A DNA stretch of 18,252 nucleotides. Origin: an uncultured Planctomycetales bacterium (GTDB taxonomy: Bacteria; Planctomycetota; Planctomycetia; Pirellulales; S012-138). Both the position numbers and the translations under genes were made by a program. Shown here piece after piece: positions 1 to 6,515 of this stretch (position 1 is the first letter of the stretch; each line of letters starts with the position of its first letter). The notes under the pieces were generated by a model. That model had not been told where the DNA came from. It ran no database searches and saw nothing but the letters and a program-made list of their open reading frames with translations. Where the stretch lies: the NCBI GenBank assembly GCA_937982665.1, contig CALJLD010000120.1, positions 1-18,252 of the forward strand, given 5' to 3'.

Positions 1-731
1 GCTTGCAGGAAGCCTTGCAATGGCTGAAACAACTGCCAGGGCGAGGCGGTGACGTAATGCATGGCGAACGTCTCGGACGATTCCGCCTGCCACGCCTGGT
101 AGCGGTCCGCCATGCCGGGAATCACGGAGAACGGCCGCAAGAAGGTGTTCCGCAGCAACTCCTTACGATCGACGACATTGCTGTCCTTGATGGTGTCATC
201 AATGTCCGAGATCACCGAGATGCCTCGTGGCGGGATCAGCGCGGCGCTGCCGGTGAACGAGCGCGTGTCTTGCTGCCGAACGACGGCGTGCAGATTGACG
301 TAAGGCGGCGAGGTCTTGTCCGCCGCGCGAATGTGGTCGGCGGGGATTGCCACGCGATCATGAAAGTGGCCGTTGGGCGTGGACTTCTCCAGCACCACAA
401 TTTCCGGCTCGGCATCAAGATCAAAGACAATAGGAATCGCCTTGCCGCGTTCGTTATCCACTCCAAACGGCCGCGCGCGCTGGCGGAAGATCTCGTCCGC
501 CTCGGCATTTGCCGGAAGGTCCAGACTGATTCGCAGCGCCGCAAGCGAAAGTCCGCCCAACGTGGACGGCTCGAAAATCCAGCCGTGTATCCGCGTATCC
601 CAAACGGTCGCTGCTTCATCCAACGTGCCATACGTGGGAAAGAAGATCACCGACTCATCCGACTTGATGGGCGATTGTTTCACTGGGTTGGCAGCCGTGA
701 GCGAGCAACAGCGGTTGAAGCGGAAACGCAT
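1..731 (-). CDS. App1-like phosphatidate phosphatase domain protein (DUF2183), 3' end cut by window
   Basis: The minus strand is open from an ATG at 731 to the left edge, giving 243 residues without the C-terminus. The centre carries SDIDDTIKDSNVVDRKELL (from residue 175), with the Asp-x-Asp-x-Thr signature of HAD-like App1 phosphatases at 176-180. It is followed by LRNTFLRPFSVIPGMADRY and then HYVTASPWQLFQPLQGFL, both typical of the DUF2183 core. The N-terminal part (ESVIFFPTYG, IHGWIFEP) matches the usual lead-in of bacterial homologues. Yeast App1 removes phosphate from phosphatidic acid to give diacylglycerol; the substrate of bacterial relatives is less certain. No strong Shine-Dalgarno precedes the ATG, and the frame is closed by a stop at 840-842, so 731 is the only upstream ATG. 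The gene is divergent from the DUF1559 cluster. The family call is firm; the substrate is inferred. Confidence 0.85.
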   Translation of the reverse strand, partial: MRFRFNRCCSLTAANPVKQSPIKSDESVIFFPTYGTLDEAATVWDTRIHGWIFEPSTLGGLSLAALRISLDLPANAEADEIFRQRARPFGVDNERGKAIPIVFDLDAEPEIVVLEKSTPNGHFHDRVAIPADHIRAADKTSPPYVNLHAVVRQQDTRSFTGSAALIPPRGISVISDIDDTIKDSNVVDRKELLRNTFLRPFSVIPGMADRYQAWQAESSETFAMHYVTASPWQLFQPLQGFLQ

Positions 732-1014
732 TGAAGACAACGCATTCAATACATCTTCCAGGATATGGGAATTTGCAGCGAATGCCAAAGTTCGAGCAGG
801 ATAACTTCTCACGACCGGGACGGTTTCTCTGCGCGGAAATCAACCAGAGGCGCCACAACCGCCGAAACTCGCGACCGCCAGCTTGCGCGGATACACTACG
901 CGTGATGGCGATTGCGCGGCTCAAGTAAGACTATGGGCGTTTCGATATGATGCCTTCGGTCGAGGACGTTCGCGCACAATACAACAACCCGAGGCGAACA
1001 ATCCAAGGCGAACC
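732..1014. other. Divergent intergenic region, App1 gene / DUF1559 cluster
   Basis: This 283-bp stretch separates two outward-facing genes and should hold promoters for both. TATGAT at 946-951 is a possible -10 for the DUF1559 cluster, but no good -35 lies 16-18 bp upstream. The octamer AGGCGAAC occurs at 992-999 and again at 1006-1013, just before the ATG at 1015. No coding region was recognised; open frames here lack family resemblance. Confidence 0.4.
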
Positions 1015-1953
1015 ATGTACCGCAACGGCTATCTCCTCCGCCCGTTGGTTCTGATCGCCAGCTTAGGCCTGGTGCTGAGCTTGCTCTTGCCGGCGATTAA
1101 CTGGGCGCGGGAAAGCGCTCGAGCAGATGAGTGCACTGACAAACTGCACAAGCTCGCGCTGGGCTTCCACGCTTACAACGATGCGAAGAATCTTCTACCG
1201 CCGGGGGAAGCGGGGCATAGCAATGGTGTGTTTGCCTTCTGTCAACCGTACATGGAAATGGACGACACGGCGCAGAAGCTTGTCGCGGAAATTGAAACCT
1301 GGCTAGACCACGACAAGGAGCCCGGCAGCGGTGAAGGCTGGTGGGTGTCCGATGCGACTTGGGCAATCTGCAGCGAGACGTTTCCGATCTATATCTGCCC
1401 CGCCGCGGATACGGACGCGATGAACAAGGCGCCGCGCGATATCGCTTCGGCGCGCTACGCAATCGTCGAGAAGCAAGTCAGCCTTACCGTGGAAATGGTC
1501 AAGACGGAAAACGAACGCCTGAACGCAGGCTTAAGTACTTACGCCACGTCGGCCGGTGTTTGTGGTCATCTCAAGGTCGAACGCCTCGGAAGAACGGGGA
1601 GTTTCGGCGATCATCGCCAAGGAATCTTCACCACGGACCGCAAGATGACCGTGGACCGTGTGCTGGATGGCATGTCTAATACGCTCGCAATTGGTGAATA
1701 CCTTGGTTTCAACAATGATGGCGGCTGGAAGCGTCGCCCCACCTGGCCCGGCGCAATATCCATCTGGACAGCTCAGCCAATTGCCAAGAGCGCCGAGGAA
1801 GCCCATTGGGGGCAGTTCAGCAGCTTTCATGAAGGGATCGTAAACTTCGCCTTCGGCGACGCCGCTGTGCGCCCGCTCAAGAACGACATTGATTTGAACG
1901 TGCTGCGCGATCTTTCCGGCATTCGTGACGGCGTGAAGGTCGAAATCAAATGA
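1015..1953 (+). CDS. DUF1559 (SBP_bac_10) family protein, tandem copy 1
   Basis: A 312-residue protein of the DUF1559 family, which is abundant in planctomycetes and presumed cell-surface or periplasmic. One N-terminal hydrophobic helix (about 6-28) is followed by ARESARADECTDKLHKLAL and FHAYND, the family's post-helix signature. The C-terminus has LDGMSNTLAIGEYLG, FSSFHEGIVNFAFGDAAVR and a final GIRDG. The frame extends upstream to 883, but homology begins at the ATG at 1015, just before the hydrophobic helix. The prepilin-like signal is badly eroded: Gly5 is followed by YLLRP, with Pro where Glu is normal at +5. Cys40, 76, 119, 128 and 183 are shared in pattern with copy 2. It probably heads a three-gene transcription unit. 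The molecular role of DUF1559 proteins is unknown. Confidence 0.9.
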   Translation: MYRNGYLLRPLVLIASLGLVLSLLLPAINWARESARADECTDKLHKLALGFHAYNDAKNLLPPGEAGHSNGVFAFCQPYMEMDDTAQKLVAEIETWLDHDKEPGSGEGWWVSDATWAICSETFPIYICPAADTDAMNKAPRDIASARYAIVEKQVSLTVEMVKTENERLNAGLSTYATSAGVCGHLKVERLGRTGSFGDHRQGIFTTDRKMTVDRVLDGMSNTLAIGEYLGFNNDGGWKRRPTWPGAISIWTAQPIAKSAEEAHWGQFSSFHEGIVNFAFGDAAVRPLKNDIDLNVLRDLSGIRDGVKVEIK

Positions 1954-1988
1954 TGCGATGAGACGTCAACAAGGACGAAAGGAACGAC

Positions 1989-2927
1989 ATGCGAAAATCC
2001 GGACTTACACTTAGCCAACTCATTCCCCTCGTCGCCGTCTTGGGCGTGTTGGCGTGTTTGCTGATGCCGGCGGCCATGCATGCCCGAGTGAGTGCTCGGC
2101 AAGCGGAATGCACGAACAAGCTGCATGACTTGGCGATTGCGTTTCACAATTACCACGACGTCAAGACCGTTCTGCCCCCTGGCGAGGCCGGACACAGCAA
2201 CGGCGTATTCGCGCTTTGCCAGCCGTACATGGAAAAGGACGACACTGCGCAGAAACTAGTCGCCGAGTTTGATACCTGGCTTGATCACAACAAAGAAGAA
2301 GGCAGCGGAGCCGGCTGGTGGACCACACAGGCAAGCTGGGATCTCTGCAAGCAATCGTTCGCCGAGTACTATTGCCCCGCCGTGGACATTGATGCGTTCG
2401 ACAAGGCCACACGCAACATCACAGCCGTGCGGTATGAGCGGAGCGGTTCCGGCGGCAAGCTCACCATCAACTACGTTGATACCGAGCGCGGCAATCACGC
2501 AGGGCTCACAACGTATGCACCGAGTGCTGGCATTTGTGGCATGCAGAGAATTGATATGTGGAGTGCCGGCTTTGGCGATTTCCGTCAGGGAATGTTCTCG
2601 TCTGATCGCACGATGGCCATGCGCAACATCTTGGACGGAACGTCCTACACGTTGGCTATTGGTGAATACATGGGCGGTTACGACAGCGCCAGCAATTCCT
2701 GGACGCATCGTGCCAGTTGGGCTGGCGGAGTCACCATGTGGACGGCCATGCCTGTTGCCGCCAGCGCAAAAGAAGCGCATTGGTCACAATTCAGCAGCCC
2801 ACACGATGGCATCACCAATGTGGCTTTGGGGGATGCCGCGGTGCGGCCATTGCGAAACAGCATCGATCTTGAACTGCTGCGAAATCTGTCTGGAATTCGT
2901 GACGGCGTGAATATCGACATCAACTAA
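1989..2927 (+). CDS. DUF1559 (SBP_bac_10) family protein, tandem copy 2
   Basis: A 312-residue paralogue starting 35 bp after copy 1, with AAAGGA at 1978-1983 as a likely ribosome site. The N-terminus MRKSGLTLSQLIPLVAVLG is recognisable as a class III prepilin signal (Gly5, then Leu-Thr-Leu), but Glu at +5 is replaced by Gln10. After the helix come ARQAECTNKLHDLAIAFHNY and LPPGEAGHSNGVFALCQPYM, the latter nearly identical to copy 1. The C-terminal part has LDGTSYTLAIGEYMGG, FSSPHDGITNVALGDAAVR and GIRDG. Copies 1 and 2 are clearly each other's closest relatives here and share five soluble-domain cysteines. It is probably co-transcribed with both neighbours. Export and surface exposure are inferred from the family; the function is unknown. 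Confidence 0.9.
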   Translation: MRKSGLTLSQLIPLVAVLGVLACLLMPAAMHARVSARQAECTNKLHDLAIAFHNYHDVKTVLPPGEAGHSNGVFALCQPYMEKDDTAQKLVAEFDTWLDHNKEEGSGAGWWTTQASWDLCKQSFAEYYCPAVDIDAFDKATRNITAVRYERSGSGGKLTINYVDTERGNHAGLTTYAPSAGICGMQRIDMWSAGFGDFRQGMFSSDRTMAMRNILDGTSYTLAIGEYMGGYDSASNSWTHRASWAGGVTMWTAMPVAASAKEAHWSQFSSPHDGITNVALGDAAVRPLRNSIDLELLRNLSGIRDGVNIDIN

Positions 2928-2951
2928 CGACTCTTACGCGCGGAACTTTGC

Positions 2952-2957
2952 AGGAGG
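2952..2957 (+). promoter_or_regulatory. Consensus Shine-Dalgarno AGGAGG fixing the start of DUF1559 copy 3
   Basis: A perfect AGGAGG lies 5 bases before the ATG at 2963. This decides for that ATG over an in-frame TTG at 2948, which would overlap the site. Such a perfect site stands out because most genes here have weak or no ribosome sites, and it may allow high translation of the third copy. Confidence 0.75.
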
Positions 2958-2962
2958 AAAAC

Positions 2963-3910
2963 ATGCGGCACGGAACAACGTTGATCCAATTGATCGTCAT
3001 GATTGCAGGCGTCGGCTTGCTGGCGATTTTGCTCTTTCCCGCCGTGCAATCGGCGCAAGAGGAGCAGAATTTTCTTATGTGCCGGAAGAATCTGCATGAG
3101 ATTGGAATCGGTTTTCACAACTACCACGACATCAACGGTTTTCTGCCCTCGGGCCGCATCGGCCACAACAATGGAGTTTTTTCGCAACTGCTGCCGTATG
3201 TCGAACAACAGAACCTGGCCGCGGCGCTTTCGGCCGAGTTTGATACCTGGCAAGACCCGGATGTGAACGACAAGGCGGCCTGGTTTTCAACAGACACCGG
3301 CTGGGAGTTATGCCAGACGAAGATATCACTCTTCGTTTGCCCTTCCGCGGATGCCGCAGGGTTGGGCAAGGCCAAGCGAAACGTCGCCGGCATGAAGTTC
3401 TCTGTTGAAGACAAGACAGCAGAGATGACGCTGCAATACTTGGATACAAGCGAAGCCGACGGGATAGCCGGCCTGAGTACTTATGGTCCCTGCGCGGGAG
3501 CAGCCGGCTTCCATTTCGTGGAAGATGAAAACGCCGGCGCGTTTACTAGCGCTCGGGAAGGTATGTTCTCATCGCAACGCCGCAAGGTGATAACTCAGAT
3601 CCTTGATGGCACGTCCAATACTTTGGGCATTGGCGAATACTTGGGCGAGTACGATGAGGACAAAGAAGCTTGGACGCTCAGCGGCAGTTGGGCCGCGGCA
3701 ACCATGATGTGGACCGCAAAACCGCTGGCGGAATCCGCTCAGAAGGCAACCTACGCCCAATTCAGCAGCCCTCATGAAGGCATTAACAATTTTGTCCTGG
3801 GCGATGCCTCGGTGTTTCCGCTCAGCACTAAAGTTGACTTGCAGGTGCTGCGAGACATCGGCGGAATCCGCGACGGCAATATTGTGGACCTGGGCACCGT
3901 CAACAGGTGA
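2963..3910 (+). CDS. DUF1559 (SBP_bac_10) family protein, tandem copy 3
   Basis: A 315-residue DUF1559 protein, 35 bp after copy 2. The N-terminus MRHGTTLIQLIVMIAGVGLL keeps the Gly (residue 4) and Thr-Leu of a prepilin signal but has Gln9 instead of Glu at +5. The helix runs on to LLFPAVQSAQEEQ. Diagnostic segments are RKNLHEIGIGFHNYHDING, LLPYVEQQNL, LDGTSNTLGIGEYLGEY, FSSPHEGINNFVLGDASVF and GIRDG. It is closer to ordinary DUF1559 proteins than copies 1 and 2: it keeps LLPYVEQQ where they have CQPYME, and has four soluble-domain cysteines (40, 117, 126 and one in GPCAG). It looks like the older member of the cluster. The stop lies inside a 14-bp tandem duplication. The biological role is unknown. 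Confidence 0.9.
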   Translation: MRHGTTLIQLIVMIAGVGLLAILLFPAVQSAQEEQNFLMCRKNLHEIGIGFHNYHDINGFLPSGRIGHNNGVFSQLLPYVEQQNLAAALSAEFDTWQDPDVNDKAAWFSTDTGWELCQTKISLFVCPSADAAGLGKAKRNVAGMKFSVEDKTAEMTLQYLDTSEADGIAGLSTYGPCAGAAGFHFVEDENAGAFTSAREGMFSSQRRKVITQILDGTSNTLGIGEYLGEYDEDKEAWTLSGSWAAATMMWTAKPLAESAQKATYAQFSSPHEGINNFVLGDASVFPLSTKVDLQVLRDIGGIRDGNIVDLGTVNR

Positions 3911-3923
3911 CCGTCAACAAGTG
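3896..3923 (+). repeat. 14-bp tandem duplication across the stop codon of DUF1559 copy 3
   Basis: ACCGTCAACAGGTG (3896-3909) is followed at once by ACCGTCAACAAGTG (3910-3923), with one mismatch. The stop TGA (3908-3910) sits at the junction. This looks like a recent slippage duplication that left the final codons and the start of the 3' flank repeated. Confidence 0.8.
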
Positions 3924-4253
3924 ATGGTCGAAATGGCCATGTGGCCGATGAAAGCATGCCAGCAGCCAGAGAAATGGCCCAGTTCACCCGGATTGGCGGG
4001 AACCAAATTCGCCGGAAAATCGTCTTAACATCAGACAGACAAGCAGGTTGGGCTGGCGATTTTCTCGCTGAGGAATCTGGTTGTCGGACCAAGATTCGTT
4101 GGTCGGTGGCGAAAAATACGATAAGATACTAGCGTCAACTGATAGGTCCAATTCGATAGAAACGACCCGTTGCCGGGAACCGCTCGGCTGCGGTTGTTTG
4201 TATGGTACGGGCTCAACAATTCAAATTGCCCTAAATGCTCGTGGAGAGTCGGC
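3911..4253 (+). other. Intergenic region before the coiled-coil membrane protein
   Basis: This 343-bp gap has no recognisable gene. TTGGTC at 4099-4104 and TAAGAT at 4122-4127, 17 bases apart, are a weak sigma70-like candidate promoter for the gene at 4254 (leader near 115 bases). GGCCATGTGGCC near 3935 is a short inverted repeat without a T-run. No clear terminator follows the DUF1559 cluster, so read-through is possible. Confidence 0.35.
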
Positions 4254-5891
4254 ATGGAGACCCTGCAAAAGCAAGTCAGTACGGCCTATCGGCGATTGCT
4301 GCTTCAGCGCTTCCTGAGCCTTGCTTGTTGGTCGTGTTCGGCCACTTTGCTCTTGGGCGTTTTTGCCGCCTTGGGCAATTGGTACTGGAGTTGGGGTTTG
4401 AGCGTCTGGACGCTGTTGGGCGTTGGAGCTGGCGCTGGAGTAGTGGTGGGCGCCATTTGGGCCACTTTGACTCGTGGCAGCCATCTTCAGGCCGCCATCG
4501 AAATCGACAAGCGGTTTGGCCTTAAGGAACGTGTTTCCAGTGCCATGTCGCTGAGCGAGACCTCACAAGATTCGCAAGCTGGCCGCGCTCTGACGGACGA
4601 TGCGATTCGTCGCGTGAAGAACTTGCATGTGGCGGAACGTTTTGGCGTTTCGTTGAATCGCTGGTCCGCGCTGCCGCTAGCGCCCGCGATTGCCATTTTG
4701 CTTATGGCGTTCTTGCTTCCCGAGATTACATCCAACGACGCCGAAGCGGACACCACCACGCTGACGCCAAACGAACGCAAAGTCTTGCAGCGCGAGTTGC
4801 GCGAGTTGGACAAGGAGTTGCAAGAAAAGATCGAAAAGGCCAAGGCGAATCCCAACCTGAAGGACGCCGCGGACCTTTTCCAAAAGCTGGAACAAGATCG
4901 TCAGCAATTGGCCAAGAACGATACCACCGACAAGAAAGACGCCTTGGTCAAGCTTAACGACATGACCAAGAGCTTGGAGAGCCGCAAGCAGCAGTTGGAA
5001 GCACTGGAGAAAGTCAAACAACAACTCAGTGAGTTGGAAGGGCTGAATGACGGTCCAGCCGAGGAACTCGCCAAGAGTTTGCAAAAAGGCGACCTGAGCG
5101 ACGCCATGCAACAGCTGCAAAAGCTGGCTGACAAAATCCGCAAGGGTGAGATGTCCGCGGAAGACGCTGAGAAGTTGCAAAAACAACTTGAAAACATGCA
5201 GGCGAAGATCAACGAGACCATCGAGAAACAACAACAACGAGTGGAGAACCTGCAGAAGCAGATCGAACAAGCCCGACAATCGGGCGATCAGCAGCGCGCG
5301 CAACAACTGCAAAAACAGCTCGATCGCATGCAGGCTTCACAGCAGCAGCAACAACAAATGATGCAGAAGATGTCACAGCAGCTTGGCGAATGTGCCCAAT
5401 GCATGGCCAGCGGTGAAGGTGACAAAGCCGCCGAAGCTTTGGCGGCGATGGCCGGCGAGTTGGGCCAAATGCAATACGATCCCGAAGAACTCGGCATGCT
5501 GTCCGAGATGTCCGACCAAATGAGCGAACTCCGCAGTCAACTCAGCGGCATGGGCATGGGAAGGGGAAATGGAAACCGGCCAGGTGACGGATTGGGCGAA
5601 GGTCAAGGATTTGGCGACCGTCCCGAAGAACAGACCAGCACCGGCTTCCATGATTCGCAAGCCTCCACCAACGCGGAAGATGCCCAAGGAATCGTGATTG
5701 GCGAAGTTGATGGACCCAACCGCAAAGGTATGGTTCGCGAAGCCATCAAGAATCAAATGGACGCGGCGGCCACGGAATCGACCGATCCGCTAACAAACCA
5801 GAAGCTCAATCGCGCCGCTCGTGAGCATGTCCGCGATTACTTCGATCGCTTCAATGGTTCAAAGAGTTCATCCAGCGGTGAGGGGAACTAA
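4254..5891 (+). CDS. Membrane-anchored Gln-rich coiled-coil protein (DUF4175-like architecture)
   Basis: A 545-residue protein. Hydrophobic helices lie at about 21-42, 48-72 and 139-157. Between the second and third is LQAAIEIDKRFGLKERVSSA, a segment reminiscent of the N-terminus of DUF4175-type membrane proteins. A long charged coiled coil (about 168-360) follows, ending in a Gln tract (363-368). Next come a Met/Gly-rich linker (about 430-460) and a conserved-looking tail, LNRAAREHVRDYFDRF (517-532). The ATG at 4254 is chosen because GGAGAG at 4242-4247 precedes it and the hydrophobic region starts soon after; the frame extends to a TTG at 4170 without support. In planctomycetes similar proteins often accompany MoxR/DUF58/VWA clusters, but none of those is visible here. 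It is probably a structural or scaffolding cell-envelope protein; no enzymatic motif was seen. Confidence 0.8.
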   Translation: METLQKQVSTAYRRLLLQRFLSLACWSCSATLLLGVFAALGNWYWSWGLSVWTLLGVGAGAGVVVGAIWATLTRGSHLQAAIEIDKRFGLKERVSSAMSLSETSQDSQAGRALTDDAIRRVKNLHVAERFGVSLNRWSALPLAPAIAILLMAFLLPEITSNDAEADTTTLTPNERKVLQRELRELDKELQEKIEKAKANPNLKDAADLFQKLEQDRQQLAKNDTTDKKDALVKLNDMTKSLESRKQQLEALEKVKQQLSELEGLNDGPAEELAKSLQKGDLSDAMQQLQKLADKIRKGEMSAEDAEKLQKQLENMQAKINETIEKQQQRVENLQKQIEQARQSGDQQRAQQLQKQLDRMQASQQQQQQMMQKMSQQLGECAQCMASGEGDKAAEALAAMAGELGQMQYDPEELGMLSEMSDQMSELRSQLSGMGMGRGNGNRPGDGLGEGQGFGDRPEEQTSTGFHDSQASTNAEDAQGIVIGEVDGPNRKGMVREAIKNQMDAAATESTDPLTNQKLNRAAREHVRDYFDRFNGSKSSSSGEGN

Positions 5892-5923
5892 AGAACGAAC
5901 CCCATCATCAGATAACCAACCAT

Positions 5924-5954
5924 ACGGACGATCGCTGCTGCGGTCGTCCGTTTT
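5924..5954 (+). terminator. Rho-independent terminator after the coiled-coil gene
   Basis: ACGGACGATCG (5924-5934) pairs with CGGTCGTCCGT (5941-5951), giving an 11-bp stem with one G-T pair around a 6-base loop. The stem runs directly into TTTT. It lies 33 bases after the stop at 5891 and just beyond the stop of the converging small gene, so the hairpin may also block transcription from the other side, though without a U-tract on that strand. Confidence 0.85.
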
Positions 5955-5960
5955 CATGCG

Positions 5961-6206
5961 CTATTCGCCAATTCGCTTGGGGATGGTGAACGAGTAGAGC
6001 ATGGTAATGATGCCAAAGGTGATCAAGCTCCACGGAGCCCATTCCGGCGGCACAAACCACTCTTGCCCGGTGCCTGCGAAGCTTGAGAATGCTCCACCGC
6101 TGCTGGAGGATCCGCTTTGATTCAGCACAGCGCGGTCAATCAGCATGAACTGAGCGCCCAACAGCACCGCATAAAGTCCAATTGCACAAAACAAGGCACG
6201 CCACAT
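5961..6206 (-). CDS. Small two-helix membrane protein, 81 residues
   Basis: It begins MWRALFCAIGLYAVLLGAQF at an ATG at 6206, preceded on the minus strand by AGGAG (6217-6213) with 6-bp spacing. The frame is open further upstream, but that part is Arg/Cys-rich and unconvincing. Helix 1 is about residues 4-24. A Ser/Gly-rich loop follows, then FVPPEWAPWSLITFGIITML, forming helix 2 (about 58-75), and a basic tail FTIPKRIGE. The P-P-E-W-A-P-W-S motif before helix 2 recalls small planctomycete membrane proteins of unknown function. It converges with the coiled-coil gene and shares the terminator region. No function can be assigned. Confidence 0.7.
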   Translation of the reverse strand: MWRALFCAIGLYAVLLGAQFMLIDRAVLNQSGSSSSGGAFSSFAGTGQEWFVPPEWAPWSLITFGIITMLYSFTIPKRIGE

Positions 6207-6515
6207 TTCGGCAACTCCTAAGAAACGACTGGTACGCCCGCAAACCGCGAGCGCTCCATCATCAACATCGGCACATGCCGGACGTCGCCTGCATCGCTGA
6301 CAAGGTGACGCAAGCGGGAAATCGCCGGTCGCTAGCGGATCATGCGGCTGAGAACGATTATGATCACAAGGCCGGAAACGGACGCATCGGGTTTGGATAA
6401 GCCGTCCGATTTTTGCATTTGCCCGCAATAGCGCGGTAGGATCGATTGTTCCGGCACGATCACACTTCCACGCATGCCTTGCACACCAAGCCTTTCACGG
6501 ATAGCGGACTGAGCG
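6207..6515. other. Divergent intergenic region with one hairpin
   Basis: These 309 bp separate the 81-residue membrane protein (leftward) from the exported protein at 6516 (rightward). CGGACG (6379-6384) and CGTCCG (6403-6408) can pair around an 18-base loop and are followed by ATTTTT. This resembles a weak terminator or leader hairpin, but the loop is long. No gene or convincing promoter was recognised. Confidence 0.35.

Noticed and set aside
3..734. Long plus-strand open frame (243 codons)
   Set aside because: It is antisense to the App1-like gene, whose minus-strand reading has clear family motifs; the plus reading is Arg-rich and matches nothing.
883..1014. Upstream extension of DUF1559 copy 1
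   Set aside because: It starts at TTG, is polar and Arg-rich, and would put the membrane-signal helix 44 residues inside the protein.
4677..5312. Leucine-rich minus-strand frame (211 codons)
   Set aside because: The Leu/Phe richness is the mirror of Gln/Lys codons in the coiled-coil gene on the other strand.
5335..5360. CAG/CAA run as a microsatellite
   Set aside because: It encodes a short Gln tract in the coiled-coil protein with mixed codons, so it reads as coding low complexity rather than a repeat locus.
6379..6414. CGGACG/CGTCCG hairpin plus T-run as a terminator
   Set aside because: Only 6 bp of stem and an 18-base loop, with no plus-strand gene ending before it; kept only as a note in the intergenic entry.
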